A program made the translations under genes and the position numbers. Positions 15,201 to 33,847 of a stretch of 64,000 nt of DNA are shown here, piece after piece. Below the pieces are notes generated by a model. It was given only the letters and a program-made list of their open reading frames with translations. It was not told where the DNA came from and searched no databases. The DNA comes from Marchantia polymorpha subsp. ruderalis (Eukaryota > Streptophyta > Marchantiopsida > Marchantiales > Marchantiaceae). The DNA is taken from contig AP031358.1 in assembly GCA_037833965.1 (NCBI GenBank), positions 22,576,001 through 22,640,000 of the forward strand, given 5' to 3'. Numbering within the stretch: position 1 is the stretch's first letter; each line of letters opens with the position of its first letter.

Positions 15201-15900
15201 GTCTACAGAATCGTCCAGCGGATCCATGAGAGAGGCGAGACATTGTTGACTGCGACTGTAGTAGTCCTGTACTGTGCCGTAGGGTAGAGATTGCCTCCTG
15301 CGGTTGACAAGTTGGTCCACCTGACGGAGTCATTCCCTACTGTGAAGGGTAGCTCTCGCTCGTTCAGTTCTGGCAGAACATTCCCCCTCATCTTGAATGG
15401 ATGGCATCACTGTTCCGGTCGCACGTTCCCCGCCAGATACTTGCCAATCCGTCCGCCATTTGTGCACCCCGACTCTCAGCGGCCGGGACGCACGATCTCC
15501 CTCGCGCACATTCTTTCCCTCGCCTTTTCTTTTCGTTCTGCCTCGAGATCTTGTTGGGCTTCGGACCGCCGTTGCGGTGTTTGGAGCTTCGCTCGGCAAA
15601 AGTCCTTTTCAGTGGAAGAATACAGAGCCTGGGTGATGGAGGAGTTTTCTACGAGGAAGATGATCGATGCCGTTTCCTTGGAATTTGGGAACTTTGGCCC
15701 ATGATGATACCCTACGTAAGAAGGTTTGCTTTGTTTCACCAACTGCGAGGGAAAAAACAGAAACACTTCGAAGTCGTGGTCAACATCGTCCTGCCTCACA
15801 CAAAACAGCAAGAATGTGGTTTGCTCTCTAAGTTCCGAAGGCTTCGGACCTTGGGACTAATTTGGTGATCCGCCCGACTCCGCTGACAGGGACATTTTCA
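15201..15900. other. GC-richer island with open frames, function unknown
   Basis: GC content rises sharply against both sides, and overlapping open frames of 137 codons (15291-15704, plus), 155 codons (15401-15868, plus) and 111 codons (15476-15811, minus) coexist. Their translations resemble no family I know. Overlapping frames on both strands are what GC-rich non-coding DNA gives by chance. It could be a promoter or 5' leader of an unrecognised transcript. Confidence 0.35.
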
Positions 15901-18900
15901 AGTTTGATTTCGCGAAGCTTCTGCAGTTGTAAGGTAGCACACTGAGTTCTTCGAGTGAAAGACGAACCGTAAAAAATAGCATTGTTTACACTTTACATTC
16001 TCTCGCCATGAGAAAGTGAGAACGATACATTCGCGAGTGATTGATTGCGAAGAACGGCGACCATCATGTGTAGAGATGCACAAGCATGTATAAGCACTGG
16101 ACGAGATATGAAATTGCCACCTAACATGACATGCATTGTCTCCGTTACCAACCCAATCATTGGTTCCCACATCACACTGGTGCAATCGAGACGCTCGTTC
16201 CTGTGAATCTTAAAAGTCAAGAGATATAGTCTTTTTACTTCAGGTGGGTGCACTTGCAGATTTCATGCTTACATTGAAGACAATATAGAACTAAAACTTC
16301 AATTCTAATGGATTTAATGAAAGTGTAAGAACTCTGCGCCAGTAATAATATTGAACCAACAAAACCTTGGTGAGAAAAGAAGCAGGTAGAGAAGTTTTCG
16401 TTCATCCGCAAATGCCAGGGGAATGATTTGTAGACAGTCCTTCACGGTGAAAATAAAATCTGCTTTCTATTCATGCTCATCGCGATGAAAACTGATGACC
16501 GGGTTTGTTATCCACTTTTATATGATTAACGCCCTTATGCTAGACTACTTGGTTCCACGTTTTGTATGATGAACAGACATTTTCCCCACAGGAAGAAGAT
16601 CGGTTACACTTCAACCTATGCTATAGGATAATTTTCCAGGGAGATACGCAATGTGCTCGAGTCTTATGCCGCCTCGTGTACTCGCTCTTTTGTATTATAA
16701 AGTAAGTCGTCGTATACACACAATCGTCAATGTATGACACATTAGAAGAGGCAAACACGCCCAAACGTTCTGTACATGTAGCCCCGAGACCTCTTTGTGC
16801 ATGCCTATATTGGCGATGTGCAGGCCTCCATATCTGCACACATTCTCGGTCATTATAGCCTACATTAGGCACTTCGTAGGAAGAAGACATTTTGGCACAA
16901 AAGGACTAGATTCCACTCGGGCCTTGCAAATTCCAGCCTTTTGGCCCCATAACTTCTACGAGCCTGAAAGTGGGAAAATATTCTGCAACCTCTGTAGGAC
17001 CCCTCACGAACAGGAACTCACGAGTCAAATGGTTTCGGTGGTTCCCCACTTTTCCCATTAATGTAGGCCAGTTCCGAATATGACCTGTTCACAGGTCTGG
17101 TGGTGTTGAAACTCGAAAGGGTAAATTCTCTGCAGAATCCACAGGCTCAGGTGATAATTTTACACATGACCGTCCCCCTTTCAGGCTCCGACCCAGACTC
17201 AAAAGGCAGGACGAAGGGACCGCAACTGGAATGTACGTGCTCCGAGTCAGCTCCGTAGTACCACACGGAATTTTTTGTGGTCATGATGTACTTGTGTATC
17301 GGTCCTCGTGTGCGGTTTTAATCTGGTGGAGGAAATCCAGAAGGTTGAGAAGATGAAAGCTGAAAAGGTTGGTGCCTACGATAGACTTGGGCACCGATGG
17401 TTTCTATTACTAACGTTTATTATTATTGTTATTGTTATATTTTCACATCTTGTTTCATTGAAATCGTGTACTTCTTTCCACCTTGCTTCGTCCATTTAAA
17501 GTCGAAAGGTTGGTATGCGGAATATCAAGTTCTTCCGGCCCTCAAATTTGACTTTGTCCGCTACTCCAGATATCATTCAACAAAAGAATATGTGAAGAAA
17601 AAAAAGACACAGGCTCGACTTCTTTACAGCTTATGCTTTTCTTCCTTGTCATGTTCATATAGTCTGATGCTGATAAGCATGCCATGACAACGAACATGGA
17701 GTCAATACTGACAGTGCACTCATGACTTTGAGAAGAAGACTTCGCCTTACATTCTTGCAAATCCGAAATAAGTATAGTTATGAGCATAAGCAAAATCTGC
17801 TTGCAAACAGAGAGTACTCAGTGAAGCAGGAAGAAAAGGAGAAAGTATGCTCCTACTTCTTGTGGGGTTCTGATCTTGTATTTACCATAGAAGTTTGTAC
17901 GAGACAGAACAGCGGCATTTAGAAGCACAACTGACAGTCCACGCTACAGGGTGTGTGAGAGAATAGGCTACGTTATGTATCACCAATTCCACGTGCCTAA
18001 TTGAGAGAAAATACAAGCCATTTGTTTCCTTTTGGCTTGGGCTTTATGTGTGGGGATGGTCTTGCGTTCCACTTTTGAGCTCCATTATCATGGGCATGAA
18101 ATCATTCGCCAAAGATTTGGGACAAGGCGTTTATAAGAGGGTAAGCCAACAGGAATTTTCTTTCCCTGGACCTTCTTCAGCAAGTTACCCCATCCTCGTG
18201 AGCATGTATTGCATGATGAAGCAAAAAGGAAGACAATTTCCTAGAGACTTCCAATGCTGAGGGAAGTAGAAAAACCATATTTTCATACGCAGAATGCAGA
18301 ATAATCTAGAATGTAATAACGGTTAATAAATGACTAAAGATTATGATCCGATCAGATCTTAAAGCTCTTTCAAGGAGAAAAATTGATAGTTCTTAGGATG
18401 ATCTCATCATGGTTAACATGAGCCATTACAAATGTCTAATAGCAAAATGACAAAACACAGAACCATCTTGAGACAAGGAAAGTATCGATCAAGTGCTCAA
18501 ATCTCAAACAGTACAGCAGTCCGTCGTTTAATTTGCAGTCTGTGAGCCGTTTCCATAGCATTTCCTATTTCACCTTCGAAAGGTTTATAGGCTTTACGTC
18601 AAAGCAAAGGGTACCACTTACATGCTGTATGGAAAGGACCAGGTCGCCATGGGTGGTCTACCATGTTCACTAGCTCTAGCTGTTCACTTGAACATGCCAT
18701 AAGTTTGCTAATTCGCTGCGCTCGTAAGTAAGCTGAGTGCGCACCTGCGACGGATAATATCCCCACTTTTGTCGCCGTGATGGGACCGGGTCAGTTCACG
18801 TAGAGTTCAGGGCCTACCTCTTTCCACTCATGGTTGAAACATAATTCCTGAATTTGGCTAGAATCAAGCCTTACAGTGAGGCGGACTAAATTTGCACAAA

Positions 18901-21780
18901 TGCTTGTGCTCCTTCATGGGCTATGATATATCTTGCCTTCCAAGAAAGCATCGTATTATTTGCTTTCCAGATGTTATGCCCGAATAGTTCTGTGTACCAC
19001 ACCCGAAAAGAAGAATGATTCTAACGTCCTGGTAAAATGATGCAGGCTATCAAGGGATGTATATATCACCCTTTTTTGGAAGTTCGTTGTTACTTGGACC
19101 TCTACTCTCAATGCTACAACTGTTTCTGGTTAAATTTGTGAAAGGTACATGATGCTCAATGGACAACTGTCAGATCGTTGCAAGTCTTCTGCTTTATACG
19201 TAACTTCCACCACCATCTCTACAGAATTAAAGACTTCGTTATCGGACAGGGAAAACCCACGTCTGGATCATCCTCGTCCAAATGACCCGTACTGAAGAAT
19301 TCTATCACAAAAGTATCGGGCGATCTGAGCATTACTGATAAAGATCTGCTTCTACCATTTTTATTTCTGACAGAGTTCAAATTACAATGTCAAAATGGAA
19401 CGACTTAAGACAATGCTCGTATAGATATTTTATTCCACTGCATTGCCTTGGTTGGAAGCACCCGCGTCTCGGGTCAAATCAAACACTAGGGCTTGCCCCG
19501 AGTACACCGTACTGAGACTGGAACATATTTACTGACTACTGCCAGACAATTGTGTTACCAAGCGGGCTAGATCACTTTTTTTTTTATAATATAATCTCAA
19601 AAGCCAAGCAATTTGCAAATGGTGTAACTTCTAATCCAAATTTGGTTACAATATTTTCGGTCCAAAGCAAAGTCTTCGTGCACAAGGACTTTTGAATGTT
19701 GTACACAGGAGATCACACAAGTTCAATGCAAGAAACTCTGTAATGTACCCTGTTCGCTATAAATAAGACTAAGGGACAAGGCCGAATGTCATGTTGACTT
19801 TGTGGAGCTTTTCACATGTAGCATAATAACCAGGGAAAACTTGAATATGCGTGCTACATAATATTGTCCAGCCTTTTGTGTACGATATAAGTTTGCTATG
19901 CAATATGTGCCGAATTGTCTGAGTCCGACATACGTACCTCTCCATCCGTTAGGAGCTATCCTGTCATTATATCAAGTACAAACTGTGTATGTAACAGAGA
20001 CTATTTGTAATCATCGGAGACCAACGTGTTATACAGGCAATTTATGCTGTGAATATATTCTTGAACAACTTCGAGATTGTACAAGAGAATTTACTGTTAT
20101 GTGAGCCTGAACAGTGCTTAAAACTCAAAGGGGTCTTCTAACATTATGGAGATCCACAGCCCAAGTTTCAACAGTGCATATCCGATGAAGGCAGTACTGG
20201 TCAAATATCTAGCGCAATCTGAAATGTAAACAGGGAAAGATATCCTGCCGCATGTCAAGATGAAACCGGAGAGTGATGCTTGGAGCTTGACTTCAAAGTG
20301 AGAGCATGCAAGCACAGCACCTGTGACATAGAGAATCTGTAAGGTCATGAGTTTTGGACCTTGGAAAGAGGCCAAAAAGAAAAGGATGGGGACTTGATGG
20401 GTGCGGGATTGGACTCAACTCACTATAGAATCCAAAACGGCGATGCACTGCTCAACATTGCATGACAACACCTTACATGGTTTGTGGACTCGACTCTCTA
20501 TGATTGTGCTTCTTTGGCAGCACTCAACAGGTTATGTTCGCCCAAGATTCCATGACCTCTTGTACTTCGATGAATTCACATGGTCAAAGAGCTTCCATGT
20601 GGTCTATTTCAACTCCGGATCTACATAAATATGTCCCCCGCCGCTTTTTATAACTTGGGATCTATATAAATACGTGCAAGTTGCTGTTCTCAGCATAAAC
20701 AACTCCACCGTATAGACCTATGGGCTGCGTCTGAGACCATACAAAGTACAAGTCTTCGTTAGACGTAGTTTCAGGGAAACCTCTAGAAAATTCATGAAAT
20801 GCGAAGAAAATGGGGCAGCAGGATGAGGTATGAACGATGTGATCTTGGGAAACGGAATACTTTCTGCGAGAACATAATGCAGTACAGACGTTTGAAAGCG
20901 TCCGGTTATGGCCCACCGATGTGGTTGAAGTTAGTCGCACGGGAGAGTGCTCCTGGAAAGCGAACCACGTTTGACTATTTCTGATCATGGCGGAGTTGAG
21001 CGCAAGATGGTAAGAACAAGCCTGACAGACCTGCGGAGCAGAGCCCCCTCTTTAAATGTTACTGTTACTTACCTCCAGACCCACTCTCGAGACCATATCG
21101 AATGATAAGTGACTGAGGTCTGGATCTAGATACTTGGCGAAGCAGAGAGGTCTCGTTTGACTAGATACGATTCAATCTAGCGAAAGGTGCACAGTACAAG
21201 GTCGCCAGTTAATATTAAACTTCTGATTAGTGGCCTCCAATGTGAGTTCTATTTCTGCATTCCAAAGCCTCCTCTTCTTTCGAGAAATCAGACTCCCCTG
21301 ACACGGATAAGCGAATGATGAAGATAATCTGAAATTAGTGCACGTAATGCCCCAGGTTAATCGTCACGTGTGATCCCGTGGACTAAAAGCACCAACGTGA
21401 GTTTCCAAAATCCTGTAGCGGCTGAACAGATTACATCTAAAGAAAGTCTCCAGGTTATAGACTCGGCTTGCAGATCAGAATTCATTGCATTCCTCATCTA
21501 TGTCCTTACAGATTGCAAACAACACCAGCAACGCTGAGGCAGACAGAGGACGAGCGTCTGACATGATCTATCCGGAAGTGACAAACAACGGACTCCAGGA
21601 TCTATATCACATAACATATGCAGAAGTAGAATAAAACTGCACTAGTGCAAAAGCCATGATGCGAAATAGGGGGACTCCAGTAGGGATAGTCAACTGTAGA
21701 GGGCATTTTGTCGGGAGTATGTGGGAAGTCAGGGCGTGCATGTGGGGAGACAAAGGCAAAGAAAGCAAATGGGGAGGTCC
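15901..21780. other. Intergenic stretch, no gene recognised
   Basis: Only short open frames are present. One at 20118-20375 (minus, 85 codons) is hydrophobic and could be a membrane-protein exon, but no motif lets me name it. The remainder shows no coding signal, RNA gene or clear repeat. Confidence 0.5.
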
Positions 21781-28464
<6,684 letters not shown>

Positions 28465-30890
28465 TCAGCCTCTCATTGTTAATATACATGTGCAATATCC
28501 TCGATTACGGACTCGCGAGTCCCTTGCTGATCAGCTTTAGCCTTGTACAATACCGGGGCCTGCACATTCGATACCCTGATAAATTGCCGATTCTTCACGT
28601 GGTTGGAGAATGGTGGGGGCCATGGATACCCGCAATTTTATAAGATGTAACAAACTTTGGGAAGGACCTTCACACACATCTCATTCGGAGAAGCGAATCG
28701 CTACCTACGCCCGACATGGCCGGAAGAAACTGGTCATCATCGAGAGAGAAACAGCTAAGCCTTGCAGGGGACAACACAGTCGACTCTCTTTCTCTCTCAA
28801 TACTCAAAGTCGCTACTCGACAGAGGTATGATTTGTAAGGCCTCCAGGACCCATATCGAATCAGAAACATCGTTGTTACATACAGAGAGCGGCAACTGAT
28901 TGTGGAGTTGTACCAAGAAAATGATCGACGACGATCGAGAGAGTGGATCCTTCTCCAGCAGCTTACTCATGTACGTCATTGGTCTTCCCTAGCTGGAAAC
29001 GTCTAAATCCGCCAGCCTTCTATACTCATGCTCTTTACGTTCTAGCTTGCTCTGCTCACAAGACATCATATCAGCCTCAGATCAGCCTCCCTGTACCTAC
29101 TGCTGGGAAGGGTGAATGGCTTTGGTGGATGACAGGGGTGCGCTTACAGGATAATGAAAAGACTTGCCTCTGTTTCGTCTGCTCAAGGGTTGATCATTAT
29201 TACCCTCTTCGGTTCGGCCATGATACTCTCTTGGCCTAAGAGAGGACGTAGGATTATAGCAATAGTGGTAGCTCAGGTTGTTACTCTAGGTTAGTTAGAT
29301 ATTGTTTAAGATACAAACCATTGATTCCATGGATTATCAACAAGTCGTAGGCTCCAACATACAGTAGCACCATCCTTACTGGGCGATACAGGCACTTCGT
29401 TGTAAAAGGAGTAGCGCAGAATAGCCCTGGTCATGAGTCACTTCCTCATGATAGACGAGTTCGGTCGAGTTTTGCCAGTGACTTCGGCCGCCAAGCAGGG
29501 GCATTCATGTAATACTTCTGCCCGTATCCACAATTCAATAACACGAATAAGGTTGAGCACCTCGTCTTGATTGTCCGTTTCGTTCGCATGACCTTTTTCT
29601 GAAAGCTTACTCAAGCCCCGGCCTGGTCTTACTGACTCCTCCAACTTCGCTCATGACTCGGACTGCGATCCGTTTTCTTTCTCGGCAATGCGATATCATT
29701 GCCTTGTGTATCACACACGGCACGGATATGGTTCAGTCAAGCAGTTCGCAGTCGAAGCAGTTCGGCCTGAATATCTTGGTGTTTCATTTCATGAAGTTCA
29801 TTGTCAATGTATCTTTTAGAAGAGGAAGACTTGACACTGGCTCCTCAGCCGCATACGTTTGGTGAAGCATAAAATCGGCTATCACCTCAGCTGACTGCTT
29901 TTGAACATTTGGCAGTTATCGAGGAGGCCAAATGCCATGTGGGCCAAGACCACAGGGGCAGAGGTAACTCTAATCTTGCAGATTACGATGCACTTGTTGT
30001 AGGTCAAATCTCGCCTCCATGTCGCCACGTAGAAAAAGCATTCACTTGCATCTTGAGGAATTGCTGAGAAGCAGGCACATCTCCGTGAACTTTTGACATT
30101 TGGTGCGGCCTGGTCCTTCGGAAGGTGCTGTTCTCTTGTGAACAGAGTCTGTTCTAGGAATATCTACTGACGAAATTCCTGAAATTTGAACTTCGATTCT
30201 GGTTAGTAGTAATGAGGGGTTTCGTTAGACACACGAACATTGTCGACAGATCAGCCATGTGATGGAATTTGTTAAGCACGGATACTTTCTGCTCATGGTC
30301 TTCGGCGATAGCCGGAGGCAAAAGGATCTAGACGTCGAAGACACTGCTGACGTAACAGTGTCTTGCAAAGTGTATAAATTTAGAGGGATCTCGTACGGCC
30401 GCCGCGAAGGTGATGTAGTTTATACATTTCTGAGGGTTCGTGCAAATGGATACGAAATTACAGGGCTCTGTTACCGCCTAATAAAACGACTCGTATCGAT
30501 GGAGTAGCCATTGATGCTCTACGATGACCTCCATTGATCACGATCGGATAAGAGCCCTCTACGTGGATCGTACTTGTAATCCCTCGACTCGGCTAAATAT
30601 CTCCAAAATAAAGACCTGTATTTCACCTTTTCTGGGCGGTAGTTCCAAATTATGATTTTCCAAACTCGCTGGCGGAAAGCATTCCACCCTTCTACTCTGT
30701 ACGCGACCAGAAGTTGGTGAAAAGTACTAAGCACTCTTGGTTGTATGTCGAGAAAGTAAAATCTCAGAAACAGCTATGACATCTCAGTAGCCATCATAAC
30801 TATCATTCCTCAGCTTCAGTCAACCTCTCTCAGAGTCAGGCTCTAGATGCAGTCGTAACATCCTCCTCGACATAAGTCAATATGAGAGCC
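28465..30890. other. GH9 downstream region and intergenic DNA
   Basis: The first few hundred bases should be the 3' untranslated region of the GH9 gene. Beyond that, open frames of 60-98 codons (for example 28943-29239 and 30259-30507, plus) have no recognisable product. No RNA gene or repeat is evident. Confidence 0.45.
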
Positions 30891-30963
30891 ACCGTTAGTC
30901 TTTGTACACGCGCATGGAGTATGAGGCCAGCCATTCGAGCCGAGCTCGGTCAAGAGTCGCGGG

Positions 30964-30988
30964 CTCCCTGGCTCCCTGCGTGCCTAGA
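30964..30988 (-). other. miR160-target-like site on the minus strand
   Basis: On the minus strand this stretch contains CAGGGAGCCAGG, the core of the miR160 target site of class C auxin response factors. Seventeen of 21 positions agree with a perfect miR160 complement; the mismatches fall opposite miRNA positions 2, 16 and 21, with one G:U at 15. The open frame through it (30895-31107, minus) reads LGTQGARE, matching in phase the GIQGARQ that this site encodes in class C ARFs. The rest of that 70-codon frame, with a Gln-rich run before the site, does not look like an ARF. It may be a decayed exon, a transcript with a miR160 site, or chance. Confidence 0.25.
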
Positions 30989-32340
30989 CGAGGCTGCTGC
31001 AGCTGCTGCTCCTCCTGCAGAGTGAGGCGGAGATACTTCTTCTGCTCGCGTGACTTCTTATGTGTCCGCTGTGTTCGAGCGACACACCTTCTCTCGCTCA
31101 CAAACACTCCGCGCTCGGGTTCGACTTCTCCTCACTGCTTCGCTGCTGCTGCTGCTGCTCCTCCTTTTTCGCTACCGCCACCTCGAAAGATGGAAGCCGA
31201 TCAACGACACCTTGAACCCTACGACGAAGCTGCTGCTGCTGCTGCTGGCGGGGCTCGTACGAGCTACAGAGAGGCAGACAGAGTGACAGTCCGCAATGTG
31301 TCGCTCCGATATCTGAGGGTCATGATCTCGTCCGGTGATGTGATCGAAAATGCAGTAGCATCGGACGCTATTCTATCGTCCCTGCACCAGCATCAGGCAG
31401 TAGGTCATTGGCAGGGTCGTCTTGTCATCGGCCCGAGGAGAGGCCAGAAGAATGTTCTGATTCGCGGATTTCAGAAGATTCATCTTCGTGCCTGTGGATT
31501 TTCAGCATACGACGAAAAGCGCCCGAAGCTCGTATGCTTGACACGGACTTCGTCAGATATCTCCCGAGCTTTCCTTTATGTCCAGATGCTGCAGTTCGCC
31601 TCGAGCTGCATTTCCATTTCTGGAGCCCTGAGATATTCTCGCTGCGGTCATCATGACACGCCGAGTCCTCGCCTTCGAGTCCTGTCACGAGAATAGAAAC
31701 ATCTCCTCCCTCCGCATTCTTCCAAATCCTGTCAACAGATTCTGCAACACGGTTGCGAATTCGGCGAACGACAGGATGGACCCCGGGGCGATTCCATTTC
31801 GGGATCCTCCGCATGTCGACCATGCGAGATTTGGAATCGGCATTTATTGCCGGTCCTTGGGTCAATCCGCAGTTTCGCTCCATAAATTCTACGTCGCAGT
31901 TCTCTGCACCATCGGCCAGTCCCCGCCCGGCCATCCTTTCGTCCCATCCCGTCCCGCATGACTACACTCGGCCGACGGCTCTTCTCTCCCCATCTCCCCC
32001 TCTCCCTTGACATGTCGCGGATCTTCTGCACAGGATGCGGCCGGGAATCTTGCGTTCACTGCACCGGCCAGTGGCCGTCTCGAGCTGTTTTAGGTTGAAA
32101 AGGCCGCGAGGCCACAGCTCTGAATTGCCATTGGCCACTCTGAAGCTCCAGTTGGCGCTGCGAACTATTTTTACCGCAAGAAAAGGTAGGCGTCGTTCCT
32201 CTCCAGATGCCCGGAGGAAACTTTTGAGTTGAGCACGAGGGCTTTGGTTTCAGTCATGAGCTCTGGCATCTTCTTTCGTTCGCAGTCTGCTCTCGTCATG
32301 TCTCCCTGCTCGTCCATTAGCGCCACTCTGTCCGGCCGTC

Positions 32341-32372
32341 GGCGCCAAGGGGGGGAGGGCAGGGGGAATGCC
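32341..32372 (+). other. G-run tract, possible G-quadruplex
   Basis: Several closely spaced runs of three to seven G occur on the plus strand, enough for a potential intramolecular G-quadruplex inside the GC-rich island. Seen directly; folding is inferred. Confidence 0.4.
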
Positions 32373-32840
32373 GCGCAACAGAGGCTGCTCTCAGTGCAAG
32401 AGCTGCCGCGCTCAAGGCGGGGCAAGCTGGGCGGGTCCATTGGGGCAGCTAATGCTGCTGTGTCTGCCGTGGGATGTTTGCAGAAGCTCGGTTTCCGAGC
32501 CTGGGAGATTTGTGATTGGGGTAGATTGGATGTCGATATGGATAGTTGGGGATTTAGACCATATACGACGCTCTAACCCGGAGAGTGGTTCGACTTGAGC
32601 TCTCTCGGGGAATCAATCCTGGTTTCCACCTTCTTTCGTTCACGAGGCGAAAGTGCGCCTTCGTGCGGATCCTATTTAGTAGCTCTCATCTCCCATTTCT
32701 TCGAGCGCACATGTGTGGTGCATTGGTTCTCTTATCGGTCATCCCACATGCTTGCCACTACTTAATGTGGAACGCTAGGACGTGTGGATGCTGATTCTCC
32801 GCATCGGCCTCGACATTTCTGGACGAACATGCTGCTGCGA

Positions 32841-32902
32841 GGGGGATGGGGAAGGGGATGAGGAAGGGGATGGGGACGGGGAGGGTGAGGAGGAGGAGGA
32901 GG
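32841..32902 (+). repeat. GGGGA-type G-rich minisatellite, possible G-quadruplex
   Basis: Irregular GGGGA(T/A/C)GGG units with at least seven runs of three to five G, ending in GAGGAGGAGG. The acidic Gly/Asp/Glu-rich plus-strand frame and the Pro/Ser-rich minus-strand frames across it are composition artefacts. About 850 bp upstream of the MIR171 hairpin. Confidence 0.75.
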
Positions 32903-33732
32903 CCAGCGTGCGCATCGATTCTGTCGTAAGTATTCTCTTCTGGCGCAGGTGCAGCCAGAGCACTGTCGCGCATCGACGCTGTGTCCTGATTCTCGGAAAT
33001 CCACTTTCCCCTGTTCCGCTGGTCGGTCCAATTTTCTCTGATATCCGCTGATGTTGTCTTTGACCTCCTCAAGGCTCAAGAGCGCAGCATTATTATTATA
33101 TGCATCCGACCGAGTGATGCAGTCGAAGCCGAACGTGCGTTTGTTTGTTTGCTCGCGCCCTCTAGCCCACTCATCTCGAGACACATCGCTCTGTCATTCC
33201 TAATCCCCTCCTCCTCCTCTCGCTCGGGCTATCTCCTGTGCGTGATGCACAATGAAATCCACAATGCATCGTGGATTTTTTTGTTCCGAGCTCGAGTGTG
33301 CATATTTGTCGGTTGATGAAAGGCCGCAGTGGCGCTTATGGTAACCAGAATAATTCAATAATATATTCATTTTTATTTGCGTATATACCTTTATATATTT
33401 TTATATATAGAAGGCCGCGCGAGCTCTCTCACACGACGCCGACGACGCCATCGGACCCAATCGTCCCGAGATCACATTCTGCGACAATATGTGCGCTCTT
33501 CGGCTCCATCGCCCGGCTGCAGATGTGTGTACGGGCGAGGAGGATTTCCGATGATTCGATTACATGGAGGACATTGTTTGTGAATACATCACACTGAAAC
33601 CATTCGCCTCAATCATCACGAAGCCGGTGTACAGTGTGGGTAGGTTTTGACGAGCTGCGGAGGAAGGAGGTGGGAGATGGGGGCAAGGCCGGGCGAGATC
33701 TCTCGTTGTGGCGGAGTGGAAACGCGCGTCGT

Positions 33733-33847
33733 GGAGTGTGCTGCTTACTGTGATGTTGGTGAGGCTCAATCAGATGACAATGCTAATGGATAGCGTAGCC
33801 ATCAGGCTGAGCCGCTCCAATATCACATTCTGTGATCTCCGCACTCC
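33733..33847 (+). ncRNA. MIR171: MIR171-family microRNA precursor hairpin
   Basis: The plus strand folds into a long stem. Positions 33749-33785 pair in one register with 33791-33827 around the five-base loop ATGGA, with only about six mismatches in 37 positions, and GGAGTG at 33733-33738 pairs with CACTCC at 33842-33847. The 3' arm at about 33807-33827 contains TGAGCCGCTCCAATATCAC, one base different from the widespread miR171 core TGAGCCGCGCCAATATCAC. The 5' arm at about 33751-33771 contains GATGTTGGTGAGGCTCAATC, as expected for miR171*. miR171 guides cleavage of GRAS-family (HAIRY MERISTEM/SCL6) mRNAs across land plants. Arm order (mature on the 3' arm) is canonical. The changed base lies in the middle of the mature strand. 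The exact ends of the mature RNA are inferred. Confidence 0.87.

Noticed and set aside
20118-20375. Hydrophobic 85-codon minus-strand frame, possibly a transporter exon
   Set aside because: It has no recognisable motif, and no neighbouring exons with matching frame were found; a loose likeness to ABCG membrane segments is not enough.
30960-30990. A mature miR160-like string on the plus strand
   Set aside because: No complementary arm in the miR160 order lies within about 200 bases; the best local pairing is weak and puts the mature strand on the wrong arm. Kept only as a minus-strand target-like site.
30902-31696. A 264-codon plus-strand frame, the longest in the window
   Set aside because: The composition (Ala and Cys runs from GCT/TGC triplets, many Arg and Ser) is that of GC-rich leader DNA. 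No domain is visible and overlapping frames are equally open, so it is not called as a gene.
32762-33184. A 140-codon minus-strand frame with Pro/His runs and an acidic plus-strand partner
   Set aside because: Both are readings of the G-rich minisatellite at 32841-32902 and have no homologous look.
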